DNA from: Pelosinus fermentans JBW45 | Lineage (GTDB): Bacteria; Bacillota; Negativicutes; DSM-13327 | Reading direction: 5' to 3' | Length of the DNA: 64,000 bases | Assembly (NCBI RefSeq): GCF_000271665.2 | Contig: NZ_CP010978.1 | Location: 776,501-840,500 of the forward strand | In this document: piece after piece, positions 44,807 to 52,852 of the stretch | Layout of the letters: each line of letters begins with the position of its first letter | Position numbering within the stretch: position 1 is the stretch's first letter | Program-made: the position numbers and the translations under genes | Notes under the pieces: model-generated | Database searches by the model: none | What the model was told of the DNA's origin: nothing | Seen by the model: the letters and a program-made list of their open reading frames with translations, nothing else

Positions 44807-46171
44807 TTGAAAATCATAATTCTAGCAGGTGGTGGAGGCACACGTTTATTCCCATTATCCCGCACCTGTTTTCCTAAACAATTTATGAAGCTTGGGACTG
44901 AGCAATCCTTATTAGCACAGACAGTTACTCGTTTTATACCTGTAGCCAAGGTGGCAGATATGGTGATTGTGACTAATCAGGAATATATTCATCATGTTAA
45001 AGCAGAGTTAGCTGCTTGTGGGGCGATGGGCGCCCATATTTTATTGGAACCCGTAGGGCGTAATACGGCTCCAGCCATTGCATTGGCGGCAAGGTACTGT
45101 ATTGATGAATTGGGTGCCGGGGAAGATGAAGTCATGTTTGTGACACCTTCGGATCATATTATTCGTAAAAATGATCTTTTTATTAAGTCTGTAAAGCAGG
45201 CTGAAGAAATGGCGCGCCAGGATCATCTTGTCACCTTTGGCATAAAACCGGATAAACCTGAGATTGGGTATGGGTATATTGAAGCTGGTGAGGCGTATGG
45301 ATATGGTTTTGCTGTGAAGTCCTTTAAAGAAAAACCTAGTCAGGTAGTAGCTGAAGAATATGTAGCAGCAGGACGATATTATTGGAATTCAGGAATGTTT
45401 GCAGTTACTATGGGGCAAATCATGAGAGAATTTTCTACTCACCAACCTGAGATTTATCAATTAGCATCTACTAACTATGCAGATGCATTGGCTCAGTTTG
45501 AAAACATGCCCAATATTTCAATTGACTATGCGGTGGCGGAAAAATCGGATAAAGTAGTAACAATTCCCTTATTAGCTTATTGGAATGACATTGGTTCCTG
45601 GGATGCTATTTACGATGTATTAGACAAGGATACGGATGGCAATGCCGTCAAAGGTGATTGTATACCGATTGATTGTACGAATACACTCATGCTAGGACGT
45701 AGTCGTTTGATAGCTGGCATTGGACTTGAGGATTTGCTAGTGGTGGAAACGGATGATGTGATAGTAGTAGCTAAGAAGGGGGAATCCCAAAAGGTTAAAG
45801 ACTTGGTCAATGAATTGAAAGATCGGGGACGCCGTGAAGCGGATGAGCATACGACCTTATATCGGCCATGGGGGAGTGTTACTGTCTTGGGTGGCGGACC
45901 AGGGTATAAGATGAAGCAAGTCAGAGTTAACCCTGGACAAGGGCTTAGTCTGCAAATGCATTATCATCGCACGGAGCATTGGATTGTGACGGGTGGTACG
46001 GCGCAAGTGACTCTGGGGGATGAAGTAAAGATGGTACATGAAAATGAGAGTGTATTTATCCCTATGTCTACCAAACATCGTTTGGAGAACCCAGGGCGGA
46101 TTCCGTTGGAGATTATCGAAGTGCAGAATGGCAAGTATTTAGAAGAAGATGATATTGTACGGTTTGATTGA
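44807..46171 (+). CDS. manC: Mannose-1-phosphate guanylyltransferase / mannose-6-phosphate isomerase
   Basis: This 454-aa bifunctional-type enzyme makes GDP-mannose from mannose 1-phosphate and GTP. LAGGGGTRLFPLSR is the pyrophosphorylase signature. FVTPSDHII and FKEKPSQVVAEEYVAAGRYY are family motifs. A C-terminal cupin domain follows, with YRPWGSVTVL and MHYHRTEHWIVTGGTAQVTL. The start is TTG behind GAGGAG. It is flanked downstream by a dispersed repeat, and no phosphomannomutase gene is in the window. Confidence 0.92.
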   Translation: MKIIILAGGGGTRLFPLSRTCFPKQFMKLGTEQSLLAQTVTRFIPVAKVADMVIVTNQEYIHHVKAELAACGAMGAHILLEPVGRNTAPAIALAARYCIDELGAGEDEVMFVTPSDHIIRKNDLFIKSVKQAEEMARQDHLVTFGIKPDKPEIGYGYIEAGEAYGYGFAVKSFKEKPSQVVAEEYVAAGRYYWNSGMFAVTMGQIMREFSTHQPEIYQLASTNYADALAQFENMPNISIDYAVAEKSDKVVTIPLLAYWNDIGSWDAIYDVLDKDTDGNAVKGDCIPIDCTNTLMLGRSRLIAGIGLEDLLVVETDDVIVVAKKGESQKVKDLVNELKDRGRREADEHTTLYRPWGSVTVLGGGPGYKMKQVRVNPGQGLSLQMHYHRTEHWIVTGGTAQVTLGDEVKMVHENESVFIPMSTKHRLENPGRIPLEIIEVQNGKYLEEDDIVRFD

Positions 46172-46190
46172 TGTATATGGGAGAGTGTGA

Positions 46191-46236
46191 CGAACACACC
46201 CCGCCCTTTGTGCACCCCTCTCTAGAGGGGAATTAG
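46191..46236 (-). repeat. CCCCTCTAGAGAGGGG-type dispersed repeat, copy 4 (inverted)
   Basis: ACACACCCCGCCC is followed by a short spacer and CCCCTCTCTAGAGGGG. This is the reverse complement of the other copies, including the AATT flank seen in copy 3. It lies behind the manC stop codon. Confidence 0.85.
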
Positions 46237-46300
46237 GACAAAGATAATTTACAGTTATTATTTTGCTATCACTGCTTGCTATATGGATATTTTTTATGCA

Positions 46301-46344
46301 TAAATAAGGAGACAAAGTCGCTTGCGACTTTGTCTCCTTATTTA
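46301..46344. terminator. 20-bp perfect inverted repeat, bidirectional terminator
   Basis: A perfect 20-bp stem (46301-46320 with 46325-46344) surrounds the loop CTTG and lies between manC and the minus-strand XRE gene that end toward each other. AAATAA/TTATTT at the base gives T-rich tails on both strands. Confidence 0.75.
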
Positions 46345-46402
46345 TATTTGGCATCGCCAAGATTAAAAAATTTATGTGATGCTTCTATTTGTTAAGTTCT
46401 CG

Positions 46403-46729
46403 TTACTTGTCTGCAGGGGCTTTTTTTATGCCATATTTATAAAGAATAAATTCTCTAGCCAGGTCTAGCTCTTTTTTTACATGGTCAGGAAGATTATCTA
46501 TTTCATCGTCATTTTGCTTAGTATCTACAATATCATCTTCTGCGAAAAAGTCAGATAAAGAAATTTGGAGAGCATTACAGATTTTTTCTAAAGTGATAAT
46601 ATTTGGACTTTTTTCACCTATTTCTATTTCGCGTAAGGTTGCTTGCCCTATTTCTGCAAGTTGAGAAAGTTTATTAGTACTGTAGCCTTTTTCTTTTCTC
46701 AAATGAATAATACGTTCAGCGATAGTCAT
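46403..46729 (-). CDS. XRE-family transcriptional regulator (with acidic tail)
   Basis: This 108-aa protein has an N-terminal helix-turn-helix (residues about 5-60; GYSTNKLSQLAEIGQATLRE and then IEIGEKSPNIITLEKICNAL). An acidic linker follows (AEDDIVDTKQNDDEIDNLPD) with a C-terminal helix that may bind a partner. It is divergent from a second small XRE gene at 46851. Three 16-bp operator-like repeats lie in the shared region, so one or both proteins probably bind there. GGAGG precedes the ATG. Confidence 0.87.
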   Translation of the reverse strand: MTIAERIIHLRKEKGYSTNKLSQLAEIGQATLREIEIGEKSPNIITLEKICNALQISLSDFFAEDDIVDTKQNDDEIDNLPDHVKKELDLAREFILYKYGIKKAPADK

Positions 46730-46745
46730 AATATAAAACCTCCAA

Positions 46746-46829
46746 TTAACGCTAAAGCAATTATAACATAAATATTTAAAATAAAATTAACGCATTAGCA
46801 TTGACTAATTAACGCAGAAGCATTACAAT
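46746..46829. promoter_or_regulatory. Shared operator/promoter region of divergent XRE genes
   Basis: Three 16-bp repeats of the form TTAACGC-NNN-AGCAWT lie at 46746-46761, 46787-46802 and 46809-46824. Spacings of 41 and 22 bp place them on nearly the same helix face. A strong promoter, TTGACT (46801-46806), 17 bases, TACAAT (46824-46829), drives the plus-strand gene. The third repeat fills its spacer and the second overlaps its -35. ATTATA (46760-46765) is a possible minus-strand -10 next to the first repeat. Binding would repress in both directions. Confidence 0.75.
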
Positions 46830-46850
46830 AACAACGAGGGGGTGATGACT

Positions 46851-47099
46851 GTGAAAAATTTAGAAGAATTCCGTAAAGCAAAAGGGTGGTCTCAAAAGAA
46901 GTTAGCGGATCAGTCGGGCGTTTCACAAACTTATATATCGGAGCTGGAAGCGGCTAAGAAGCAGCCGACTGTCCTTATCGCACAAAAACTTGCCACGGCG
47001 TTTGGAATATCTCTTGCAGATTTGTTACATGACGAGTTCAGAGCCCCCAAATGTAAGGAGGTGAAAGAGATAGATTCTGGATCAGAAAGGAGTGTGTAG
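46851..47099 (+). CDS. Small XRE-family regulator
   Basis: This 82-aa protein has a helix-turn-helix over about residues 5-60 (KAKGWSQKKLADQSGVSQTY and ISELEAAKKQPTVLIAQKLA), and a short charged tail. It lies opposite the larger XRE gene, and the pair resembles a phage-type or toxin-antitoxin-type regulatory switch. GTG 46851 is preferred because GAGGGGG ends eight bases upstream; ATG 46845 is the alternative. The spacing to the next gene (172 bases) suggests separate transcription. Confidence 0.8.
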   Translation: MKNLEEFRKAKGWSQKKLADQSGVSQTYISELEAAKKQPTVLIAQKLATAFGISLADLLHDEFRAPKCKEVKEIDSGSERSV

Positions 47100-47271
47100 G
47101 TATTGATGATTCTATCGCATCTATTTACAGTATAGCCAAAAAGAAATCGTAAATCCATTTTTTGTTAAACATTGTTACAGTTTCAGGTAGGTTATTGTTA
47201 TATCATAAGTAATCGCAATATTTAGATAAATGGTTTAATAAGAGAACGATAAAACATAGGAGGTACGCTAA

Positions 47272-48597
47272 ATGGGGTCACTTGCTAAGAAATACGAGGT
47301 AGAAAATGCTTCGGTAGGACGAGCTGCTATGACGGATGCAGAGTGGAAAGCGGCCATTCGATTTGATGCTACGGATTGGGGCTGGATTATCATGAGCATT
47401 GGCATGGCCATTGGTGCAGGAATTGTATTTCTGCCTGTACAGGTTGGGCTAATGGGGCTATGGGTGTTTTTACTTTCTTCTGTTATTGGCTATCCTGCCA
47501 TGTATTTGTTTCAAAAGCTATTTATTAATACGTTAGCCGCTTCGCCTGAATGCAAAGATTATCCTAGTGTGATTGCAGGGTATCTGGGAAAGAATTGGGG
47601 GATGTTTTTAGGGGCGTTATATTTTGTCATGCTGGTGATTTGGGTATTCGTATATTCCACTGCTATTACGAATGATAGTGCTTCTTTTATACAATCCTTT
47701 GGTTTGACAGAATCTTTGCTGTCGACCAACCCTTTTTATGGTTTGTTTTTAATTTGCTGTTTGGTGGCGTTAGCTTCGCGAGGGGAGAAGGTATTGTTTA
47801 AAATTTCTACGGGGATGGTACTGACAAAGCTGTTTGTGGTAGCTTTTCTTGGACTGGCTATGGTGAGTCGCTGGGATTTGGCAAATGTCGGTTCCATTCC
47901 ATCATTAGGGACTTTACTAAAGGATGCAGTGGTTATGCTTCCCTTTACGTTAACATCCATATTATTTATTCAGAGTTTGAGTCCGATGGTGATTTCCTAC
48001 CGATCTCATGAGAAGTCCATTGAAGTAGCAAGGTATAAAGCAATGCGTGCCATGAATATTGCTTTTGGAGTTTTATTTGTTACCGTGTTCTTTTATGCCG
48101 TATCCTTTACCTTAGCGATGGGTCATGAGCAGGCTGTCCATGCTTCTCAGCAAAATATCTCGGCTTTGGCGATGGTGGCACAGGGGAGCGGTACCAGCAA
48201 TCAGCAAATGGTGAAGATTTTTAGTTTGATTTTGAATATTTTTGCCGTAATGACAGCCTATTTTGGCGTATATCTGGGATTTAGAGAAGCGTGCCAAGGT
48301 TTGGTCATGAATGTGCTGCGGCGTATAGTCCCAGAGGAGCACATTCATAAGACGCTTGTCGGCTACGGTATTATGGGTTTTACCGTATTGCTGTCTTGGG
48401 GAGCGATTGTGCTGAATGCACCCGTCTTAAGTTTTACATCCATTTGCAGTCCGATATTTGGTTTGGTAGGCTGTTTAATTCCAGCGTATCTGGTATATCA
48501 AGTACCATTTCTTCAGCAATATAAAGGAATTTCACTAAAAATAATTATTGCGACGGGTATTTTACTTTGTATATCTCCATTTTTAGCCTTTGCGTAA
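47272..48597 (+). CDS. cyuP: Amino acid permease, probable cysteine/serine transporter (SdaC/YhaO type)
   Basis: This 441-aa protein has about 11 membrane spans and the features of the HAAAP family, for example GWIIMSIGMAIGAGIVFLPV near the N-terminus. It stands 44 bases before an L-cysteine desulfidase gene. In enterobacteria the same pairing (cyuP-cyuA) imports and degrades cysteine, so cysteine is the likely substrate, with serine as an alternative. GGAGG precedes the ATG. Confidence 0.8.
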   Translation: MGSLAKKYEVENASVGRAAMTDAEWKAAIRFDATDWGWIIMSIGMAIGAGIVFLPVQVGLMGLWVFLLSSVIGYPAMYLFQKLFINTLAASPECKDYPSVIAGYLGKNWGMFLGALYFVMLVIWVFVYSTAITNDSASFIQSFGLTESLLSTNPFYGLFLICCLVALASRGEKVLFKISTGMVLTKLFVVAFLGLAMVSRWDLANVGSIPSLGTLLKDAVVMLPFTLTSILFIQSLSPMVISYRSHEKSIEVARYKAMRAMNIAFGVLFVTVFFYAVSFTLAMGHEQAVHASQQNISALAMVAQGSGTSNQQMVKIFSLILNIFAVMTAYFGVYLGFREACQGLVMNVLRRIVPEEHIHKTLVGYGIMGFTVLLSWGAIVLNAPVLSFTSICSPIFGLVGCLIPAYLVYQVPFLQQYKGISLKIIIATGILLCISPFLAFA

Positions 48598-48641
48598 TAC
48601 TCGTATCTCTTTGAGGATTAATAAAATGAGGAGAATTTGAT

Positions 48642-49955
48642 ATGAAGAAGATAGATTCTAAAATGGTGAATCCTTTATGGCTGGAAATGATCAAGGTTGT
48701 AAAAAGAGAGGTAGTACCTGCATTGGGGTGTACTGAGCCCGTTTCCTTAGCGCTGGCTGCAGCTATCGCAGCGCAGAGGTTAGATAAGCCCGTTGAAAAA
48801 ATTGAAGCTAAGGTCTCAGCCAACTTGATGAAAAATGGTATGGGAGTCACCGTACCGGGAACAGGTATGACAGGACTCTTTATTGCCGCTGCTGTAGGTG
48901 CGATTGGCGGTGATCCGTGGGGGAAGCTAGAAGTTCTGAAGAATCTCACTCCTGAGCAGGTCAGAAAAGCACAGCAAATGGTTGCTCAGGGGCGGGTTGA
49001 GGTTATGGTTGCTGATGTACCCCATATTTTGTATTCGGAAGCAAAAGTAATGCATGGAGAAGAGTGGGTAACCGTTGCGATTGCCGATACTCATACTCAA
49101 GTGGCACGCATTGAGGAAAATGGCAAAGTAATATTTGAAATGGAGTTTGAGGATTATATAGCAAATGCAATGGAAGATAAATCCACCATAGCTGGTATTA
49201 AGGCTCGGGATGTTTTTGATTTTGCCATGGGAGTGCCTTTAGAAATGATCCGTTTTATCCATGAAGCTGCTGACTTGAATACTTCTTTATCCCGAGAAGG
49301 CATGAATGGACATTATGGATTACAGATTGGTGCTACGATGGATCGCCAGAGGCAGCAAGGATTCTTAGCAGATGGTCTATTAACTCAAGTTTTGATGCGT
49401 ACGACCGCCGCATCTGACGCAAGAATGGGAGGGGCAGTATTGCCGGCGATGACCAATTCCGGTTCTGGCAATCAGGGAATAGCGGCAACCATGCCTGTCG
49501 TAGTGGTTGCTGAATATGTAAAAGCGAATGAAGAATCGCTCATTAGGGCGTTAATGCTGTCGCACATGATGGCCATCTATATCCATGATAAGCTCCCCAA
49601 GTTATCGGCATTGTGCGCCGTTACGACGGCTTCTATGGGAGCTGCTGCAGGAATGGCTTGGCTGCTGAAAGAGGACTTTCGGGTGGTCAGTATGGCGATT
49701 TCTAACATGATTGGCGATTTGGCGGGGCTTATCTGTGACGGTGCGTCCAATAGCTGCGCAATGAAGGTGTCTACTTCTGTTATGTCTGGGTATAAGGCAG
49801 TATTGCTGGCTCTTGAGGGAATTCGGGTTACAGGGAATGACGGAATTGTGGCAGAGGATGTCGATCGATCCATTGCCAATTTGGGAGTACTGGCCTGCCA
49901 AGGAATGGCCCAAATGGATGAGCAGATTTTACAAATTATGTTGAATAAAAGATAA
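48642..49955 (+). CDS. cyuA: L-cysteine desulfidase (CyuA/UPF0597 family)
   Basis: This 437-aa enzyme would break L-cysteine into sulfide, ammonia and pyruvate using a 4Fe-4S cluster. The region PALGCTEPVSLALAAAIAAQ carries a cluster cysteine, and further cysteines are at about residues 325, 367 and 373 (LSALCAVTT, LICDGASNSCAM). LPAMTNSGSGNQGI is a family hallmark. It follows its permease closely and is probably cotranscribed. The end of the transcript is marked by a hairpin at 49978-50012. Confidence 0.88.
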   Translation: MKKIDSKMVNPLWLEMIKVVKREVVPALGCTEPVSLALAAAIAAQRLDKPVEKIEAKVSANLMKNGMGVTVPGTGMTGLFIAAAVGAIGGDPWGKLEVLKNLTPEQVRKAQQMVAQGRVEVMVADVPHILYSEAKVMHGEEWVTVAIADTHTQVARIEENGKVIFEMEFEDYIANAMEDKSTIAGIKARDVFDFAMGVPLEMIRFIHEAADLNTSLSREGMNGHYGLQIGATMDRQRQQGFLADGLLTQVLMRTTAASDARMGGAVLPAMTNSGSGNQGIAATMPVVVVAEYVKANEESLIRALMLSHMMAIYIHDKLPKLSALCAVTTASMGAAAGMAWLLKEDFRVVSMAISNMIGDLAGLICDGASNSCAMKVSTSVMSGYKAVLLALEGIRVTGNDGIVAEDVDRSIANLGVLACQGMAQMDEQILQIMLNKR

Positions 49956-49977
49956 GAAAATTTGTTGGTTGTCGATA

Positions 49978-50012
49978 AGATGCCTATTTATCACTTAGAT
50001 AAGTAGGCATCT
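49978..50012 (+). terminator. Hairpin behind cyuA
   Basis: AGATGCCTA (49978-49986) pairs with TAGGCATCT (50004-50012) with inner TATC/GATA pairing. The T run is weak (TTCTTTT, slightly displaced). Confidence 0.65.
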
Positions 50013-50021
50013 AGGGTTCTT

Positions 50022-50050
50022 TTGACACTGTAATTATGTTATGCTACACT
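50022..50050 (+). promoter_or_regulatory. Probable promoter of the MNT/HEPN group
   Basis: TTGACA (50022-50027), a 17-base spacer and TACACT (50045-50050), with TG two bases before the -10. It lies 41 bases before the ATG at 50092. Confidence 0.7.
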
Positions 50051-50091
50051 AATCACAATGGCATATATTATGGAAAGGACGGGTAAGACAC

Positions 50092-50520
50092 ATGATTGTT
50101 CCATACATACGTCTGTCTACTTCTCATCCAGTATTGCGTCGACAAGAATGGCGTCCCTGGAAAAAGCTTGGTTATCGAGTATTGGATGAAGATGGTTTCA
50201 CCGTTTACCATGAGCAGGAAGCAATTAAGAGGACTATTCTCAATGCTTTTATTAATACTGATGCTGATATCTTTTTATTCGGATCTCGGGCGACAGGAAT
50301 GGTGCATGAAAAGTCTGATTATGATGTAGGATATTATGCAGAGGATGGATTATCTGTGTATATTTTGGCAGAGTTAAAGGAAACGTTAGAAGAGTTTCCT
50401 ATTCCTGCGCGAGTAGATTTGGTCGATTTTGCGGTTCTTTCACCAGAATTTATCAAAATTGCTATGAAAGGTGGGGTGGAAATATGGAAACAAAAAAGGA
50501 AGAACTCGTTTTTCACCTAA
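50092..50520 (+). CDS. MNT-domain nucleotidyltransferase (minimal type)
   Basis: This 142-aa protein has a minimal nucleotidyltransferase domain with the GSX10DXD motif (GSRATGMVHEKSDYDVGYY, about residues 65-84). Such proteins act as antitoxins that modify HEPN partners. The N-terminal part (about 55 residues, LRRQEWRPWKKLGYRVLDED) is an extension not typical of MntA. A degenerate small gene follows, and then a complete MNT-HEPN pair. Confidence 0.8.
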   Translation: MIVPYIRLSTSHPVLRRQEWRPWKKLGYRVLDEDGFTVYHEQEAIKRTILNAFINTDADIFLFGSRATGMVHEKSDYDVGYYAEDGLSVYILAELKETLEEFPIPARVDLVDFAVLSPEFIKIAMKGGVEIWKQKRKNSFFT

Positions 50521-50628
50521 GCGAATCGGGTTTATGAAAGCGCAAAGCGGCTGCCTGAGGAAGTTCGCAAGATTATTATTACCATTGAGAATAATGAGGG
50601 AGTAAATCATGACAAAGAAAAAGCTTGA
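50484..50628 (+). pseudogene. Frameshifted small gene after the first MNT gene
   Basis: ATG 50484 opens METKKEELVFHLSESGL before a TGA (50535-50537). In another frame, 50521-50628 encodes ANRVYESAKRLPEEVRKIII and TIENNEGVNHDKEKA. Joined by a one-step frameshift they look like one helical protein starting inside the MNT gene and ending in the next. It may be a decayed HEPN-type partner, but this is a guess. Confidence 0.35.
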
Positions 50629-51031
50629 AATGGATTTGATTCAAAAGTTAAGAGATTTCTTTGCGGAGCGCCAGGATATTATGTTTGCTTGGTTGTTCGG
50701 TTCTTATGCTACTGGTTTTACTACTCGTTTCAGTGATATGGACATTGCTGTTTATGTTGAGGATCATACGGTATTGACAGATATGGATTGGTATTTGCAA
50801 TTAAAGGCAGATCTTATGGAGCTGGTGAACAAAGAAATTGATTTAGTGGTGCTAAATAATGCTAAGCCATTGATTAAACATACAGCCAATATGCAAAAAA
50901 AGATACTTTTATCGCGCAATGCATTGTTTGAAGCAGAATACTCCTTGCGGGTTGTTAAAGAATACAATGATGTGAGATATTGGGCGCGCTATTCTAGGCA
51001 GCATTTATTGAGAGGGAACAAGAATGGTTAA
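50609..51031 (+). CDS. mntA: MntA-type antitoxin nucleotidyltransferase
   Basis: This 140-aa protein carries the catalytic GSX10DXD motif (GSYATGFTTRFSDMD, about residues 30-44) and a third acidic residue later (EIDLVVLNN). MntA proteins attach AMP to a tyrosine of their HepT partner and so disarm it. It overlaps the following HEPN gene by eight bases, the usual layout for this toxin-antitoxin pair. GAGGGAG precedes the ATG. Confidence 0.88.
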   Translation: MTKKKLEMDLIQKLRDFFAERQDIMFAWLFGSYATGFTTRFSDMDIAVYVEDHTVLTDMDWYLQLKADLMELVNKEIDLVVLNNAKPLIKHTANMQKKILLSRNALFEAEYSLRVVKEYNDVRYWARYSRQHLLRGNKNG

Positions 51032-51437
51032 ACGGGACGTTTTAGAGCGAAAATTATATCAAATTGAAAAGTCACTACGAAAAATACAGGTTTATACTTC
51101 AATGAATTATGATGAATTTATCAGTCATCCAGTTGCCAGAGATGTAGTAGAATATAACCTCTTCATCATTATCAATTGTATGATTGATATTGTAAATCAT
51201 ATCGTAGCTGATGAAGAGTTAGGGGAAATTGATGTGCTATCCGATGGTTTTCGAATTTTGTCGGATCATGGATATTGGACAAAGCTGCAGGCTGCTATCT
51301 ATATTAAAATGGTAGCATTTCGTAATATGATAGCTCATCAATATATTGATGTAGATGCAAATGTGGTATATATGATTTTACAGGAAAAATTAAAAGATGT
51401 TGAAACGTTCAAACAGCAAGTTATAGATAAAATTTAA
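51024..51437 (+). CDS. hepT: HepT-type HEPN toxin (DUF86)
   Basis: This 137-aa helical protein carries RNMIAHQY near residue 108, an exact RX4HXY motif. That motif is the RNase active site and the tyrosine target of AMP transfer by MntA. The N-terminal IEKSLRKIQVYTSM and middle VVEYNLFIIINCMID are typical of DUF86. It overlaps mntA by eight bases. A strong terminator at 51532 closes the unit. Confidence 0.9.
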   Translation: MVKRDVLERKLYQIEKSLRKIQVYTSMNYDEFISHPVARDVVEYNLFIIINCMIDIVNHIVADEELGEIDVLSDGFRILSDHGYWTKLQAAIYIKMVAFRNMIAHQYIDVDANVVYMILQEKLKDVETFKQQVIDKI

Positions 51438-51531
51438 TTTACAATTAAATGGAAATGACGGTCTATTTTCAATGCATTTATTAATACTAAATGCTAGAGG
51501 GGAATGAAGAGAAGGACTGAAGAACTGATGA

Positions 51532-51573
51532 AACAAGGGGAAGAAGTCATTGTGACTTTTTCCCCTTGTTTTT
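51532..51573 (+). terminator. Rho-independent terminator between convergent genes
   Basis: AACAAGGGGAAGAAGTCA pairs with TGACTTTTTCCCCTTGTT around TTG with one G-U/mismatch position, followed by TTT. It serves hepT and may also stop the minus-strand dehydrogenase transcript. Confidence 0.85.
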
Positions 51574-51624
51574 ATCGGAATCGTTTGTAGTTAGATTTTG
51601 ACGTTCATCATTTTATGTATTCGA

Positions 51625-52683
51625 TTATTCTATTAAAACAACGGGTTTAATCAAATCCTTTGGTTTATCTTTCATAAGGAATAGGGCTTCTTCAATATGA
51701 TTAAATCCTGTAAAAACGTGGGTGATTAGTCTGCTTAAATCGACACGGTTATGCTGCACAAGGTTGACCAGCATTTCCATTCTATAGCGACCGCCAGGGC
51801 AGAGTCCGCCTTTGATGGTCTTGTGAGCCATTCCACAGCCCCAGGCTAGGCGAGGTACGGGGAGACTTTCACCGCTGCCATGATAGTTTACATTGGCAAC
51901 GACGCCGCCGGGTTTAACAATGGAAATTGCTTGCCCCAAGATTTCGATACCGCCTCCAGCCAAGATGACTCGGTCAACTCCTTTGTTTTGGGTCAGTTCC
52001 ATGATTTGCTCTACGATATCGCCATTTTTGTAATTGACAATATCCGTTGCTCCGTAGAATTGGGCTGCTTCTACACATACAGACCGACTGCCGACACCGA
52101 TAATCCTGCCTGCACCACGCAATTTTGCACCAGCTACTCCCATTAGACCAACTGGGCCAATGCCAATGACTGCGACGCTGGAACCAAATTGAATATCCGC
52201 TAGTTCAACGCCGTGGAATCCCGTTGTCATCATATCCGTGATCATAACGGCACTAGGTAGGGGAATCTCTTTCGGCATAATCGCCAAATTCATATCCGCA
52301 TCATTGACATGGAAGAATTCACCGAAAACACCATCTTTAAAGTTCGAAAATTTCCAGCCTGCCAGCATTCCATTAGAGTGCTGGTGAAATCCTGCTTGCG
52401 CTTCAAGTGAGCGCCAATCTGGAGTAATGGCTGGGACGATTACGCGATCACCCGGTTTAAAATCGTTAACCTTATCTCCTATTTCCACAATTTCACCGAC
52501 AGCTTCATGACCAAGAATCATGTCGTGTCTGTCACCGATTGCTCCTTCAAAAACTGTATGGATATCCGAGGAGCAGGGAGAAATCGCTAACGGTCGTACC
52601 ATTGCATCGTAAGGACCTATTAGTGGTTTTTCTTTTTCGATCCAGCCTACTTTATTGATACTTAACATTGCAAAACCTTTCAT
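51625..52683 (-). CDS. Zinc-dependent NADP secondary alcohol dehydrogenase
   Basis: This 352-aa enzyme closely follows the pattern of the Thermoanaerobacter and Clostridium beijerinckii secondary alcohol dehydrogenases. With the start at MKGFAM, the catalytic zinc residues fall at the family numbers Cys37 (SPCSSD), His59 and Glu60 (LGHEAVGE). GIGPVGLMGV binds the cofactor, and GVGSRSVCVEAAQFYGAT has the Gly-Ser-Arg and Tyr that select NADP. ATG 52683 lies nine bases after GGGGAGG; the longer frame from 52701 would contain that site. It would interconvert ketones and secondary alcohols such as acetone/isopropanol or 2-butanol. Confidence 0.92.
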   Translation of the reverse strand: MKGFAMLSINKVGWIEKEKPLIGPYDAMVRPLAISPCSSDIHTVFEGAIGDRHDMILGHEAVGEIVEIGDKVNDFKPGDRVIVPAITPDWRSLEAQAGFHQHSNGMLAGWKFSNFKDGVFGEFFHVNDADMNLAIMPKEIPLPSAVMITDMMTTGFHGVELADIQFGSSVAVIGIGPVGLMGVAGAKLRGAGRIIGVGSRSVCVEAAQFYGATDIVNYKNGDIVEQIMELTQNKGVDRVILAGGGIEILGQAISIVKPGGVVANVNYHGSGESLPVPRLAWGCGMAHKTIKGGLCPGGRYRMEMLVNLVQHNRVDLSRLITHVFTGFNHIEEALFLMKDKPKDLIKPVVLIE

Positions 52684-52852
52684 CATGTTCATCCTCCCCA
52701 ATATTTTACTTGCGTGAGTGAATGTTCTTTATTTCACAATTATAAGTTATTTATATCACATATTAATGGTTCTGTAAATATTATTGATAATATTCTGATG
52801 AAATCGTTAACGCTAAAATTACATATAGGTAAGCCAGTATACCCAGAGAAAG

